From the NCBI GenBank assembly GCA_965226155.1, contig OZ245331.1:372001-436000 (forward strand): 64,000 nucleotides of DNA, written 5' to 3'. Of the stretch, positions 37,843 through 47,552 are shown in pieces. Source of the DNA: G965226155 sp965226155. GTDB lineage: Bacteria; Pseudomonadota; Gammaproteobacteria; Eutrophobiales; Eutrophobiaceae. The notes beneath the pieces were generated by a model. That model searched no databases. It saw only the letters and a program-made list of their open reading frames with translations, and was not told the origin of the DNA. A program made the translations under genes and the position numbers. Numbering within the stretch: position 1 is the stretch's first letter; each line of letters opens with the position of its first letter.

Positions 37843-38002
37843 GATCTTTTGACGACTTACAATAAACTTTTTTTAGTGTTGATGAGATTTCATTCATTAC
37901 TCCCTGAAACAACTGCGACATATGATTCAGGGAACGGTCAGTATAAACCACTGAATATTCAAGTAACCCGTCTGGATCTATATTTGGGAGTAGATTTGAC
38001 AT
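37843..38002 (-). pseudogene. Class V aminotransferase, N-terminal stub cut by IS3
   Basis: Begins MSNLLPNIDPDGLLEYSVVYT, DRSLNHMSQLFQGVM, NEISSTLKKVY, the start of an alanine-glyoxylate-type aminotransferase, then runs into the IS3 end after about 53 codons. The catalytic domain is missing. With the aacS fragment on the far side of the IS it marks a deletion. Confidence 0.72.
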
Positions 38003-38062
38003 AAGTTCTCTTTGAATTAAATTTATTTAATTACTGTTCAGATAATATTAACTAGTCGTTTA

Positions 38063-39043
38063 TTATTTTTTGTAACAACCTGCTTCTTTTGCCCGTTGGA
38101 TAACAAGAGCCAATACTATATCAATGTAAGGGGTTTCTATCTTTGTCATCTTGCCCATTTCTTGCGCGACAGTTAGCAATGCATCTATTTCCATAGGTCT
38201 GTTTTGCTCTAGGTCTTGCAGCATAGATGTCTTGTGTGGACCAACATTTGCAGCACCTGCGATTCGTTTTTCAATATCAACCGAGAATTTAACACCCAGT
38301 GACTCTGCTATATGCTGCGCTTCTGTCATCATTTTCCTGGCGATGGCTTGAGTACCCGGATCAGTAGCAATGACATCCAATGTGGCATGGGTGAGCACAC
38401 TTATTGGATTGAAACATAAATTACCCCATAATTTTATCCAGAGATCATCTCGGATCCGTGGCCTTACAGGTGCTTTTAATCCTGCCTCGGTGAAGACTTG
38501 GCTGAGCGCTATTACTCGCTCTGATTTCTCCCCATTAGGTTCACCTAATGGGAAACGATTACCTTCAATATGCTGGATTATTCCTGGCTCTATCAGATTA
38601 CAAGCAGGATAAACTACACAACCAATGGCTCTTTCAGGTCCAATTTGTTGCCATTGCTGATCATCAGGATCGACTGTTGCAAGACGTGTATTTTCCAGTG
38701 GCCCGGGTAAGTTATAGAAATACCACCAGGGAATACCATTAACAGCGGTAACAACTACACCTGTGGGGGCTAATAACTTTTTTAGTTGAGGCACAATACT
38801 TGGGACAGAGTGTGCTTTCAGTGTAACTATGACGTAGTCTTGAGGCTTTAAGGTATCTGGTTGATCAGTACAGTTCAGTTGATAGACTGTTTCCTTGTCA
38901 TCCGATATCAAACGTAAACCATGGTCTTGCATTGCTTTTAAATGAGGTCCTCTAGCAATTAAACTAATTTCGGCATCAGTCTTTGATAACATACAACCTA
39001 AATAACCACCTATGGCGCCAGCACCATAAATACAAATTCGCAT
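38063..39043 (-). CDS. 2-dehydropantoate 2-reductase family oxidoreductase (ApbA/PanE)
   Basis: 326 residues. N-terminal Rossmann motif IYGAGAIGGYLGCML, then ARGPHLKAMQDHGLRL, VTLKAHS and NGIPWWYF; C-terminal helical domain with DDLWIKLWGNLCFNPISVLT and RPMEIDALL. Makes pantoate for coenzyme A, or acts on another ketoacid, since PanE paralogues are common. The following gene, an acyl-CoA synthetase, is divergent. Confidence 0.85.
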   Translation of the reverse strand: MRICIYGAGAIGGYLGCMLSKTDAEISLIARGPHLKAMQDHGLRLISDDKETVYQLNCTDQPDTLKPQDYVIVTLKAHSVPSIVPQLKKLLAPTGVVVTAVNGIPWWYFYNLPGPLENTRLATVDPDDQQWQQIGPERAIGCVVYPACNLIEPGIIQHIEGNRFPLGEPNGEKSERVIALSQVFTEAGLKAPVRPRIRDDLWIKLWGNLCFNPISVLTHATLDVIATDPGTQAIARKMMTEAQHIAESLGVKFSVDIEKRIAGAANVGPHKTSMLQDLEQNRPMEIDALLTVAQEMGKMTKIETPYIDIVLALVIQRAKEAGCYKK

Positions 39044-39180
39044 TCTAATAACCTGTGTATTTGTTCTTTGCAGACTAGTCTATACCCGAGACAACCTGTT
39101 AGGCTACTCAGGGTTTGCTAAACCTTGACTTATCATGATTTGTTCCAGCACACTATTTAAAATTTTAAAAAAATACGCTT

Positions 39181-40701
39181 ATGAAAACATTAAGGGAATT
39201 AATTAACAGCGGTAAAGGGGAGGATGTCGCATTAACCGCACCTGGTAGAAAGGCACTGACATATGATGGACTTCGTGCCCATGTTGATAAAACTGTTCAA
39301 CACCTGGCCAAATTGGGAGTTGCTCGTAATGACACCGTCGCAATTGTATTACCAAACGGGCCGGAGATGGCCAGTGCTTTCATCGCGATTGGCTCTGCAT
39401 CAACGACAGCACCGCTAAATCCTTCTTACCGTGAAGAAGAATTCACTTTCTACCTTTCAGATTTAAAGCCAAAACTATTAGTTGTTGATAATAATAATGA
39501 CTCGCCTGCGGTTACTTGTGCACAAAAGTTAGGTATTAATGTTGCCCGTTTATCATTTCAAGACACCGATCCTGCCGGTATATTTGATTTATCAGGTGAT
39601 GCGGCTTCCGAGGATGTATTAAAAATTGAATTTGGCCGAAGCCGATGATATCAGCCTAGTACTTCATACATCGGGCACGACATCACGACCAAAGTTGGTT
39701 CCATTAAGCCAGCAAAATATTATTGCATCGGCTCGCAATGTTTCTCGCAGTTTATCTTTAACTGCAGATGATTGTTGCCTCAATATCATGCCCTTGTTTC
39801 ACATTCATGGTCTGATTGCCGCCGTGCTGGGTACAATTTACGCAGGAGGTAGTGTCAGTTGCACCCCAGGATTTAATGCGCTTAAATTCTTTCAGTGGCT
39901 AGATGAAGTTAAACCGAGTCGGTATACCGGTGTACCGACAATGCATCAAGCCATATTATCCAGAGCGTCACGTAACCAGGAAATCATCGATAAAGTAAAA
40001 TTGCGTTTTCTGCGCTCATCTTCTGCGTCACTTCCTCCACAAGTAATGAAGCAGTTAGAAAAAACATTCGGCGCACCTGTAATCGAAGCCTATGGTATGA
40101 CAGAAGCTGCCCATCAGATGGCAAGCAATCCATTACCTTTATAGGTACGCAGAAACCAGGTTCAGTGGGGTTAGCCACCGGACCTGACGTATCTATAATG
40201 AATAATGAAGGAAAACATTTACAACCTGAAGAAATAGGGGAAATCGTGATTAAGGGTGAAAATGTAACCGCCGGTTATCTTAACAACGATGTAGCAAATA
40301 CTACAGCCTTCACTGATGGTTGGTTTAGAACGGGAGATCAAGGTCGTATGGATAAGGATGGCTATTTATCTCTTACCGGTCGACTAAAAGAGATTATTAA
40401 TCGAGGTGGCGAAAAAATATCTCCAAGAGAAGTTGATGAAATAATATTAGATCACGATAGTGTCGCTCAGGTCGTTACATTTGCTATGCCTCACAATAAA
40501 CTTGGTGAGGAAGTGGCAGCAGCTGTGGTACTTGAGGAAGGATGTGCAACTGACGAGGCTGAGTTACGCAATTATGCAGCGCAGCGTTTGGCAGATTTTA
40601 AAGTTCCAAAAAAAATAGTTTTCTTAGAAGAGATCCCGAAAGGACCTACGGGAAAACTTCAGCGGATTGGTCTAGCGGAAAAACTAGGACTAGGTCAATA
40701 A
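39181..40701 (+). pseudogene. Acyl-CoA synthetase (oxalyl-CoA/PCS60-like), two compensating frameshifts
   Basis: Three frames of one ANL ligase: YDGLRAHVDK and IVLPNGPEMASAF (frame 1), then HTSGTTSRPKLVPLS (AMP loop), MPLFHIHGL, AYGMTEAAHQM (frame 2), then TGDQGRMDKDGYLSLTGR, NRGGEKISPREVD and PTGKLQR (frame 1 again). The breaks lie at an A5 run 39621-39625 and at about 40140 (PLPL-stop). With both indels corrected the 500-residue enzyme would be complete, with catalytic Lys. One gain and one loss almost cancel. Confidence 0.87.
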
Positions 40702-42235
40702 AATTGTAGACATTTACTTGGCGCTATTCTTGTACTTCGAAGGATAACAATAAAATGCAAAATGAAGACAGTACAAGCCAGACAATGGATTTTAACGAAA
40801 AAATCTACAGCAGAAAAAGAACTTGCTTCTTTAGAATTACCTGACATGGCATTCAGGAAGATTGCTTCAAAGTTTGGCCCTGGAATCATTCTAATGATGA
40901 CAGGGATTGGCACTAGCCATATTGTTACTGCACCTACTGCAGGTGGTCGTTTTGGTTATGCGCTCCTTTGGTGTATCCCTATCGCCTATATATTTAAATA
41001 TTATGGTTTCGAAATGGCATTTCGTTTTACTAATGCCACTGGTAAAAGTTTGATTGAAGCCTACTCTACAACGTGGAAGATATGGCCGTTATAGTATGTC
41101 ATGATTACAACACTCCTACAATGCGCGATAGGCCAAGCAGGTCGTTTGATAGCCGCCTCAGCCGTACTTTATTACCTGTTTAGTGTTTTATTAGGCGGGG
41201 GTATAGGTATTCAATATTATGCAGTCGTTTTGGGTGTGGCCTCAGTTTTTATTTTGTTGCGAGGCGATTATAAAATTGTTGAGAAAGTAGCCAAATTTGC
41301 AGCGGGTTTTCTTTTCATCTCCGCGGTGGCAGTTTTTTTTGTCGAACCACCTCCAGTATCAACAGTAGAAAAGTTTTTTACCTTTGAGACACCTGAAGGG
41401 TCATGGTTGATCATAGCTGCCTTCCTGGGATTACTGCCTACTGGCATAGATGTCTCATTACAAGCATCAGAGTGTGGCAAAGCTAAAAAAGTTGGTATGG
41501 GTAAGATCAGAACAAAATTAGAACAACTGGGTCTAGCTCATCGTTTCGATCCTTTTGCCCTGAACAAAAGTCATTTAACCGTTGATACTTCCACCTTTCC
41601 TGACCACGCTTTAGGTTATTGCCAACGCTGGTTTACAATCGGTTTATGGGATTTTCGCATCGGTCATTTAGTCTCATTTGTAATCGCTTGCATCTTTTTA
41701 ATCCTGCCGGCGATATGGTTATACCCAAGCTCAGTAGAAGGACAGGCTCTTATTGGGGAGATCGCCAAAATTTTTACTGAAAGTGTTGGTCCCTGTATGA
41801 TGATGATATTTATGCTCGGGGCATTTGCCGCTACGTTCTCAACGGCGTTCAATTATTTTGATGGATGGCCCAGAATTGTAGGGGCATGCTGCCGTAACAT
41901 TTTTCCTTCTACAGCATCCCTACAAGGAATTGATAAGGATGATATAGGAAATGAGCACAAAACACGCTGGTTTTCTGAATATAATATCTACCGAGCCACC
42001 ATGATTTTTTCACTAGTTGCGGCACTCACAATAATCATTGGTGTACCACGACCTGTTTTTCTGGTGTTGATGGCATCAGCACTTTCATTTTTTGTAGCAC
42101 CAATTATTTATTTTTTTAATGTCTATTATTGTCTAACTATAATTCCGAAAAAAGATAAGGCATTCTATCCTTCAAAATTTGCAATTTACTTTTCCACCTT
42201 AAGCCTTTTAATTTTTACAGGCCTAAGCGGACTTT

Positions 42236-43302
42236 CGTGAATTCAATTTGTAAGTGCAACTCAATTAGGTGGCACGAACGGCAAGCTGCGTAGCATCCTT
42301 ACCTTTCGTTCCAGCAAGGAAGAGAGGCACAGATGAGACACTACACACAGCTTACCGAGCATCAACGTTACCAGATTTACGCCCTGATGAGAGCAGGACA
42401 TACACAAACGGAGATAGCCACCTTGATAGGCGTGCATAAATCTACTACTAGCCGTGAACTCAGACGCAACCGTGGCTTGAGAGGCTATCGACCCCGCCAA
42501 GCTCAGTTGCTCCGGCAAGCGCGTCGAGAAGCCAGCCAACAACAGCGACTCCCCACGACCTTGTGGGAGCGAGTAGAGGTCTGGCTGCGGGACGAATGGA
42601 GTCCTGAGCAAATCAGTGAACGGTTGCTTAAACGAGAAGGTATCGCTCTGAGTCATGAATGGATATATCACTACATATACCAGGACAAGGCAGACGGCGG
42701 TGAGCTGTACCGGTACTTGCGTTGCCAGAAGAAACGAAAGAAGCGTTATGGTAGTTATCAACGTCGTGGGGTTCTGGTGAATCAGATCAGCATTGATAAG
42801 CGTCCCGCCATTGTGAACAGGAAGACACGCATCGGTGACTGGGAAGTGGACACCGTCATCGGCAAAGGCCATCGACAGGCGCTGGTCACCTTGAGCGAGC
42901 GCAAGTCGATGTACACCTTGATTGCACAGGTGAAACGACGAACTGCCTCTGCCGTCAGGCAAGCTATCGTGCGATTGTTGTCTAATATGAAGGCGTCGGT
43001 TCACACGATCACCTCGGATAATGGAAAAGAATTTGCTGAGCATGAGGTTATTGCTCAACAATTGAACGCGGGGTTCTATTTTGCACATCCTTATGCCTCC
43101 TGGGAACGGGATTTAAATGAAAATATCAATGGTTTCATTCGACAGTACTTCCCAAAGAAAATGGACTCCAGCACGATTACACAAAAGCAGTTAAACTTGG
43201 TCATGAAAAAACTCAATCACCGTCCCAGAAAAACACTTAATTCAAAAACACCACATGAAGTCTTTTTTAACATCAACGTTGCACTTCAAAGTTGAATCCG
43301 CG
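42236..43302. mobile_element. IS30-family element, copy B (1067 bp, intact)
   Basis: Ends CGTGAATTCAATTTG and CGCGGATTCAACTTTG (reverse complement). A TTT direct repeat flanks it (42233-42235 and 43303-43305), the 3-bp duplication expected of IS30, and deleting it restores the NRAMP frame. Opposite in orientation to copies A and C. Confidence 0.95.
42333..43295 (+). CDS. IS30-family transposase, intact
   Basis: 320 residues: HTH (HQRYQIYALMRAGHTQTEIAT, RELRRNRGLRGYRPRQAQ), DDE core with GDWEVDTVIGKGHRQALV (Asp), SDNGKEFAEHEV (Asp), and ERDLNENINGFIRQYFPKK (Glu-containing loop). The only uninterrupted copy of three, therefore the likely source of transposition activity for A and C. Confidence 0.95.
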   Translation: MRHYTQLTEHQRYQIYALMRAGHTQTEIATLIGVHKSTTSRELRRNRGLRGYRPRQAQLLRQARREASQQQRLPTTLWERVEVWLRDEWSPEQISERLLKREGIALSHEWIYHYIYQDKADGGELYRYLRCQKKRKKRYGSYQRRGVLVNQISIDKRPAIVNRKTRIGDWEVDTVIGKGHRQALVTLSERKSMYTLIAQVKRRTASAVRQAIVRLLSNMKASVHTITSDNGKEFAEHEVIAQQLNAGFYFAHPYASWERDLNENINGFIRQYFPKKMDSSTITQKQLNLVMKKLNHRPRKTLNSKTPHEVFFNINVALQS

Positions 43303-43534
43303 TTTTAATATTGGCAAGAGTTTTCAAGATACCTTTATTTGGCGCCTAAATCGAAACAAGTGCCTTAGAGCACTAAGGACACGTTAAGTTTTATCAGTCG
43401 ATAAAAATTAACTCTGACAAGAGATTATCAGGGAATTACCCGATATAATGTGTAATAATTTATTGGCCTATATTTCGACTAAATGTGTCAAAACACGAAT
43501 ATCCGCTTTAGGGATCAATTAACGGCGAGTACTG

Positions 43535-44653
43535 TCAGGCTACCAGCACTTCTGTTGCCGGTTGATACGCATATCCCAGATCTTCAGCAACCGCCTGGTA
43601 TGTAATACGGCCCTTGTACACATTCAGGCCGTTTCTTAAATCAGGGTTCCCCAGTAATGCTTTTTTATATCCATTGTTCGCCAGTAAAAGTGTAAAGGGT
43701 AGCGTTGCATTATTAAGTGCCAGTGTCGAGGTGCGTGCAACAGCGCCAGGTATATTCGTTACACAGTAATGCACAACGCCATCCACCACATAGGTTGGCT
43801 CCTCGTGGGTTGTTGGTCTCGACGTCTCGAAACAACCGCCCTGATCAATAGCAACATCAACCACCACTGAACCTTTTTTCATACAACTTATAATGTCCCG
43901 ACTCAAGAGTTTTGGTGCAGCGGCTCCGGGCACGAGCACGGCACCGACAACCATGTCCGCCTCAAGCACATATTCTTCGATGTTTTCCTCGGTAGAATAG
44001 ACACATTTCACCTGACCACCATATTCACTGTCCAGTTTTCGGAGTCGCGGTAATGAGCGGTCCAAAATAGTCACCTCTGCACCCATACCACGGGCGATGT
44101 AAGCGGCATTATCGCCAACTACACCACCACCAATGATCAGTACTTTGGCGGGAGCAACACCGGGTACGCCACCAAGTAGCACACCTGCCCCACCCTGGGC
44201 TTTTTCAAGGCAATGGGCACCAGCCTGAATTGAAAGTCTACCTGCAACTTCACTCATGGGTGCCAGTAGAGGCAGCGATTTGTTGGGTCCTGTTACCGTC
44301 TCATAGGCAATAGCAATAACTCCGGAATCCAGTAGCAATTTAGTTTGTTCGGGATCAGGCGCGAGATGCAGGTAGGTGAATAGTACTTGGTTCTCGCGGA
44401 GCAACTGGCACTCATGAGGTTGGGGTTCTTTGACTTTGACGATCATGTCGCATTTGGCAAAAACCTCTTCTGCCGTTGCAGCAATGCTCGCCCCTGCTTT
44501 GACATAATCATCATCAGCCATACCAATCGCCAATCCGGCCTTAGTCTCGACTAGAGCATTATGCCCATAACGAACAAGTTCGCGGACGCTCCCGGGAGTT
44601 ATCCCGACCCGGTACTCGTGATTTTTGATCTCCTTCGGTATGCCAACAAGCAT
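43535..44653 (-). CDS. ald: Alanine dehydrogenase
   Basis: About 372 residues, the standard length. The start at 44653 (MLVGIPKEIKNHEYRV) follows a GGGGAG ribosome site. HLAPDPEQTKLLLDSG, YETVTGPNKSLPLLAPMSEVAGRLS, the NAD fold GGGVVGDNAAYIARGMGAEVT and SVVVDVAIDQGGCFETSRPT are all present. Converts L-alanine to pyruvate with ammonia release. Divergent from an Lrp-type regulator, the usual local control of ald. Confidence 0.95.
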   Translation of the reverse strand: MLVGIPKEIKNHEYRVGITPGSVRELVRYGHNALVETKAGLAIGMADDDYVKAGASIAATAEEVFAKCDMIVKVKEPQPHECQLLRENQVLFTYLHLAPDPEQTKLLLDSGVIAIAYETVTGPNKSLPLLAPMSEVAGRLSIQAGAHCLEKAQGGAGVLLGGVPGVAPAKVLIIGGGVVGDNAAYIARGMGAEVTILDRSLPRLRKLDSEYGGQVKCVYSTEENIEEYVLEADMVVGAVLVPGAAAPKLLSRDIISCMKKGSVVVDVAIDQGGCFETSRPTTHEEPTYVVDGVVHYCVTNIPGAVARTSTLALNNATLPFTLLLANNGYKKALLGNPDLRNGLNVYKGRITYQAVAEDLGYAYQPATEVLVA

Positions 44654-44795
44654 GTCGAAACTCCCCAATTGAAAAACGGATTAATTACTTCCGATGATAG
44701 CTGTAAGAATAGTTGGCTTTTAATGAGATTATCTTGTTACTTATTCGAGTAAATGCACTATTATTAATATATAATATGAATTATTACATAATAAA

Positions 44796-45296
44796 TTGAA
44801 TATTCTGCTAAATATAAAACTAGACAAGACTGATTGTGCTATCCTTCGCGCCCTGCAGCTTGATGGTCGGCTGAGTAATGTCAATCTGGCCAGTAAGGTA
44901 AACCTCTCAGAATCCGCCTGTCTCAGACGGGTTAAATTGTTGGAAACGGCGGGAGTGGTTGAGCGCTATTCCATGCTGGTGAACCAGGCGGCTGTGGGTT
45001 TGCCTGGGAATGTGTTTGTTGAAATCAGCCTCGCCCAGCAACAACGGGAGGAGCTTGATACCTTTGAAGAACGCATATTGCAAATACCGGAAGTAATGGA
45101 ATGTTACTTGATGTCTGGGGATTATGATTATTTACTACGTGTCGTAGTAGCAGATGCCGCAGATTATGAGCGTATTCATCATCAACATTTGACTCGTCTA
45201 CCCGGTGTCGCAAAGGTACGTTCCAGTTTTGCCCTGAGAACCGTCACCAAAGCCAACGAACTGCCCATAAAATCAAAAACCTCCTCGCCTTCCTAA
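44796..45296 (+). CDS. Lrp/AsnC-family regulator, likely AldR-type
   Basis: HTH at residues about 9-55 (LDKTDCAILRALQLDGRLSN, SESACLRRVKLLE) and RAM effector-binding domain (VMECYLMSGDYDYLLRVVV, LPGVAKVRSSFALRTV). Only a TTG start is available; the expected Met codon before KLDKTD reads ATA (44814), so the native start could be mutated. Placed 142 bp from ald on the other strand, it probably senses alanine or leucine and controls ald. Confidence 0.82.
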   Translation: MNILLNIKLDKTDCAILRALQLDGRLSNVNLASKVNLSESACLRRVKLLETAGVVERYSMLVNQAAVGLPGNVFVEISLAQQQREELDTFEERILQIPEVMECYLMSGDYDYLLRVVVADAADYERIHHQHLTRLPGVAKVRSSFALRTVTKANELPIKSKTSSPS

Positions 45297-45464
45297 TCAA
45301 TCGTTCCTAACAAATACGGTACTGACTAGTTAACTAACATATTACAAAAATCCTCATAATATCTTCATCTATATCGCCACTGCATTTTTCTAACAAGCAA
45401 AGGCGCGCAGGTTGCTAGTTCGATTTCTCTGGAAAGAAATAGTTAATGCTTTCCAATATATGTT

Positions 45465-46013
45465 TCAGAAACTGGGAGGAGTACATGCTGTTACAAGGGT
45501 ACAATCCTCTTTACTTATATTTCTAAATCTGTGTGGTGTGCGGCTATTGAATAAATATGCATCACCGGGACCCAGGATACGCGCTTTATTGCCGACTAAC
45601 ACTTCCAGGGATCCACTAATAATAATACCTCCCTTCTCAGCTTCATGGCACAGCATTGATTGCCCAGTATCAGCACCAGGTTTATAACATTCATACATGA
45701 GTTGTATGTTAATTTTCTGCGCGTTACTACCCAATTGCAGATATGAAATTAATCCATTACTGAATTCATTAAGCTCATTATTTTTATAAAAAACTTTTGC
45801 AGATTCATCTTCCAGTCCAAGGCTGAAAAACTCAGATACTGAAATTGGAAAAGCGTCAAGTAATTTTTTTAACAGCCCTAAAGAAGGATTGCTTTTCCCT
45901 CTCTCAATCAGACAAATCATTGCGTTGCTTACGCCCGAAGATTTTGCTAATTGGCGTTGTGACAAACCGTGTGTTTCACGGACCTTTTTTAGTCTCAAAC
46001 CCACGTCTTCCAT
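45465..46013 (-). CDS. XRE-family HTH regulator with cupin domain
   Basis: 182 residues. HTH at about 9-63 (HGLSQRQLAKSSGVSNAMICLIERGKSNPS), cupin at about 100-180 (EKGGIIISGSLEVLVG, RILGPGDAYLF, PHRFRNISKED). Members regulate amine, taurine or amino-acid catabolism. Divergent from the transaminase operon (178-bp gap), so it most likely controls beta-alanine use. Confidence 0.85.
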   Translation of the reverse strand: MEDVGLRLKKVRETHGLSQRQLAKSSGVSNAMICLIERGKSNPSLGLLKKLLDAFPISVSEFFSLGLEDESAKVFYKNNELNEFSNGLISYLQLGSNAQKINIQLMYECYKPGADTGQSMLCHEAEKGGIIISGSLEVLVGNKARILGPGDAYLFNSRTPHRFRNISKEDCTLVTACTPPSF

Positions 46014-46190
46014 TAGTGTTATCTCAATCGTTTATGTGACATTAAACCGTTAAATCTGACTTAATATATAATAATGATAGCCATATTAATCAACATGTTA
46101 AAAATCAATATTTAAATATTGTTAAATTTAGTTTAATAGCATAGGGTATCACTTGTAAATTATTTATTTCAAACCTTTACCGAGAATATC

Positions 46191-47543
46191 ATGTCATTGG
46201 ATCCCTTGATAAATCCTGTATCGCAACCTGATCCCACTTTGGACCTAAACGCTTACTGGATGCCTTATACTGCTAATCGTAGCTTTAAGGCTAATCCTCA
46301 CATTATTGAATCAGCAGATGGTTTTTATTACACAACACATGATGGGAGAAAAATCCTCGACACTCTGTCAGGTTTGTGGTCAAGCGGCGCTGGTCACTGC
46401 CATCCAAAAATTGTCAAAGCCGTTCAAGACCAGGTTGAAAAGTTAGATTACACGGTAGCATTCCAGGGAGGCCATCCAGGTGCATTTGAATTGGCTAACC
46501 AAATTACTAATATGGCGCCAGATGGAATCGATCACTGCTTCTTTGTAAATTCTGGATCGGAAGCTGTTGAAACAGCTCTAAAAATTGCCCTCGGTTATCA
46601 TCAAGTAAACGGTGATCAGACACGCACTCATCTGATTGGTAGGGAAAGAGGCTATCATGGTGTCAATTTTGGTGGAATTTCTGTTGGAGGTATTCCTGCA
46701 AACAGGAAAATGTTTACTGGATCACTTCTACCAAATACACATCATTTACCTCATACACATAATTTAGAACAGAATGCATATAGCCGTGGACAACCAAAAT
46801 GGGGTGCGCATCTTGCTGATGATTTGGAACAAAAAATAAATTCTCAAGGTGCTTCAAATATCGCTGCAGTGATTGTTGAGCCAGTAGCAGGATCCACAGG
46901 TGTCCTGGTTCCACCAGTTGATTATTTAAAAAAGCTACGGGAAATCTGTGATAGGCATGGCATCTTACTTATATTTGACGAAGTGATAACGGGATTTGGT
47001 CGTCTTGGCGCAGCGTTTTCCTGCCAACGCTTCGATGTGATCCCAGATATCATAACCACTGCCAAAGGATTAACGAACGGTGTAATACCTATGGGCGCCG
47101 TATTAGTTCGTAAGGAAATTTACGATGCGTTTATGGATGGCCCAGAACACGTAATTGAATTTTTCCATGGATACACCTATTCGGGACATCCGGTTGCGGC
47201 CGCTGCGGGACTCGCCACGCTTGAGGTCTATGAAGAAGAAGGATTGTTTGAGTGTGCACGGGAAAATGAATTAATATTTGAAGATGCTATACACTCATTG
47301 AAAGGAACACGAAATGTCATCGATATACGTAACATAGGATTAATGGGGGCCATCGAATTTGCACCTCGGGGAAATGCACCTGGTGCACGTGGTTATGAAG
47401 CACACAAACAGTGTTTTAATGAAGGACTGATGGTGAGAAATGGTATGGATATATTGGTATTCTCTCCCTTTTTCAAATTCACACGTGATTTATTTGAAAA
47501 AACATTCGATATTGTAACGAACGTCTTAAATAAGATTGATTGA
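46191..47543 (+). CDS. Omega-amino acid (beta-alanine)-pyruvate transaminase
   Basis: 450 residues of the class III PLP fold: WMPYTANRSFKANP, LSGLWSSGAGHCHPKI, VNSGSEAVETALKIA, GYHGVNFGGISVGG, LIFDEVITGFGRLG (Asp contacting PLP) and TTAKGLTNGVIPMGAV (PLP-lysine). Makes malonate semialdehyde from beta-alanine with pyruvate as acceptor. Directly followed by the semialdehyde dehydrogenase, 9 bp downstream, confirming the pathway. Confidence 0.9.
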   Translation: MSLDPLINPVSQPDPTLDLNAYWMPYTANRSFKANPHIIESADGFYYTTHDGRKILDTLSGLWSSGAGHCHPKIVKAVQDQVEKLDYTVAFQGGHPGAFELANQITNMAPDGIDHCFFVNSGSEAVETALKIALGYHQVNGDQTRTHLIGRERGYHGVNFGGISVGGIPANRKMFTGSLLPNTHHLPHTHNLEQNAYSRGQPKWGAHLADDLEQKINSQGASNIAAVIVEPVAGSTGVLVPPVDYLKKLREICDRHGILLIFDEVITGFGRLGAAFSCQRFDVIPDIITTAKGLTNGVIPMGAVLVRKEIYDAFMDGPEHVIEFFHGYTYSGHPVAAAAGLATLEVYEEEGLFECARENELIFEDAIHSLKGTRNVIDIRNIGLMGAIEFAPRGNAPGARGYEAHKQCFNEGLMVRNGMDILVFSPFFKFTRDLFEKTFDIVTNVLNKID

Positions 47544-47552
47544 AGGCTAATA

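Larger units (their letters stand above)
40762..43349 (+). pseudogene. NRAMP divalent-metal transporter, nonsense codon and IS30 insertion
   Basis: A NRAMP protein starting FGPGIILMMTGIGTSHIVTAP and ADs such as GGRFGYALLW; an in-frame TAG at 41092-41094 (probably TGG) stops it after 110 codons; the same frame goes on with LLPTGIDVSLQASE and IGLWDFRIGH, about 11 helices, to the IS30 at 42236. After the IS the frame resumes: removing the IS and one 3-bp duplication gives GLLILARVFKIPLFGA and a TAA at 43347. A second start at 40755 (MQNEDSTSQ) suggests an A6 shift near the N-terminus too. Imports Mn or Fe. Confidence 0.87.

Noticed and set aside
42261..43088. Long antisense reading frame across IS30 copy B (275 codons), also present in copies A and C
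   Set aside because: It mirrors the transposase on the opposite strand, has no RBS or family features, and lies in all copies only because the element is conserved.
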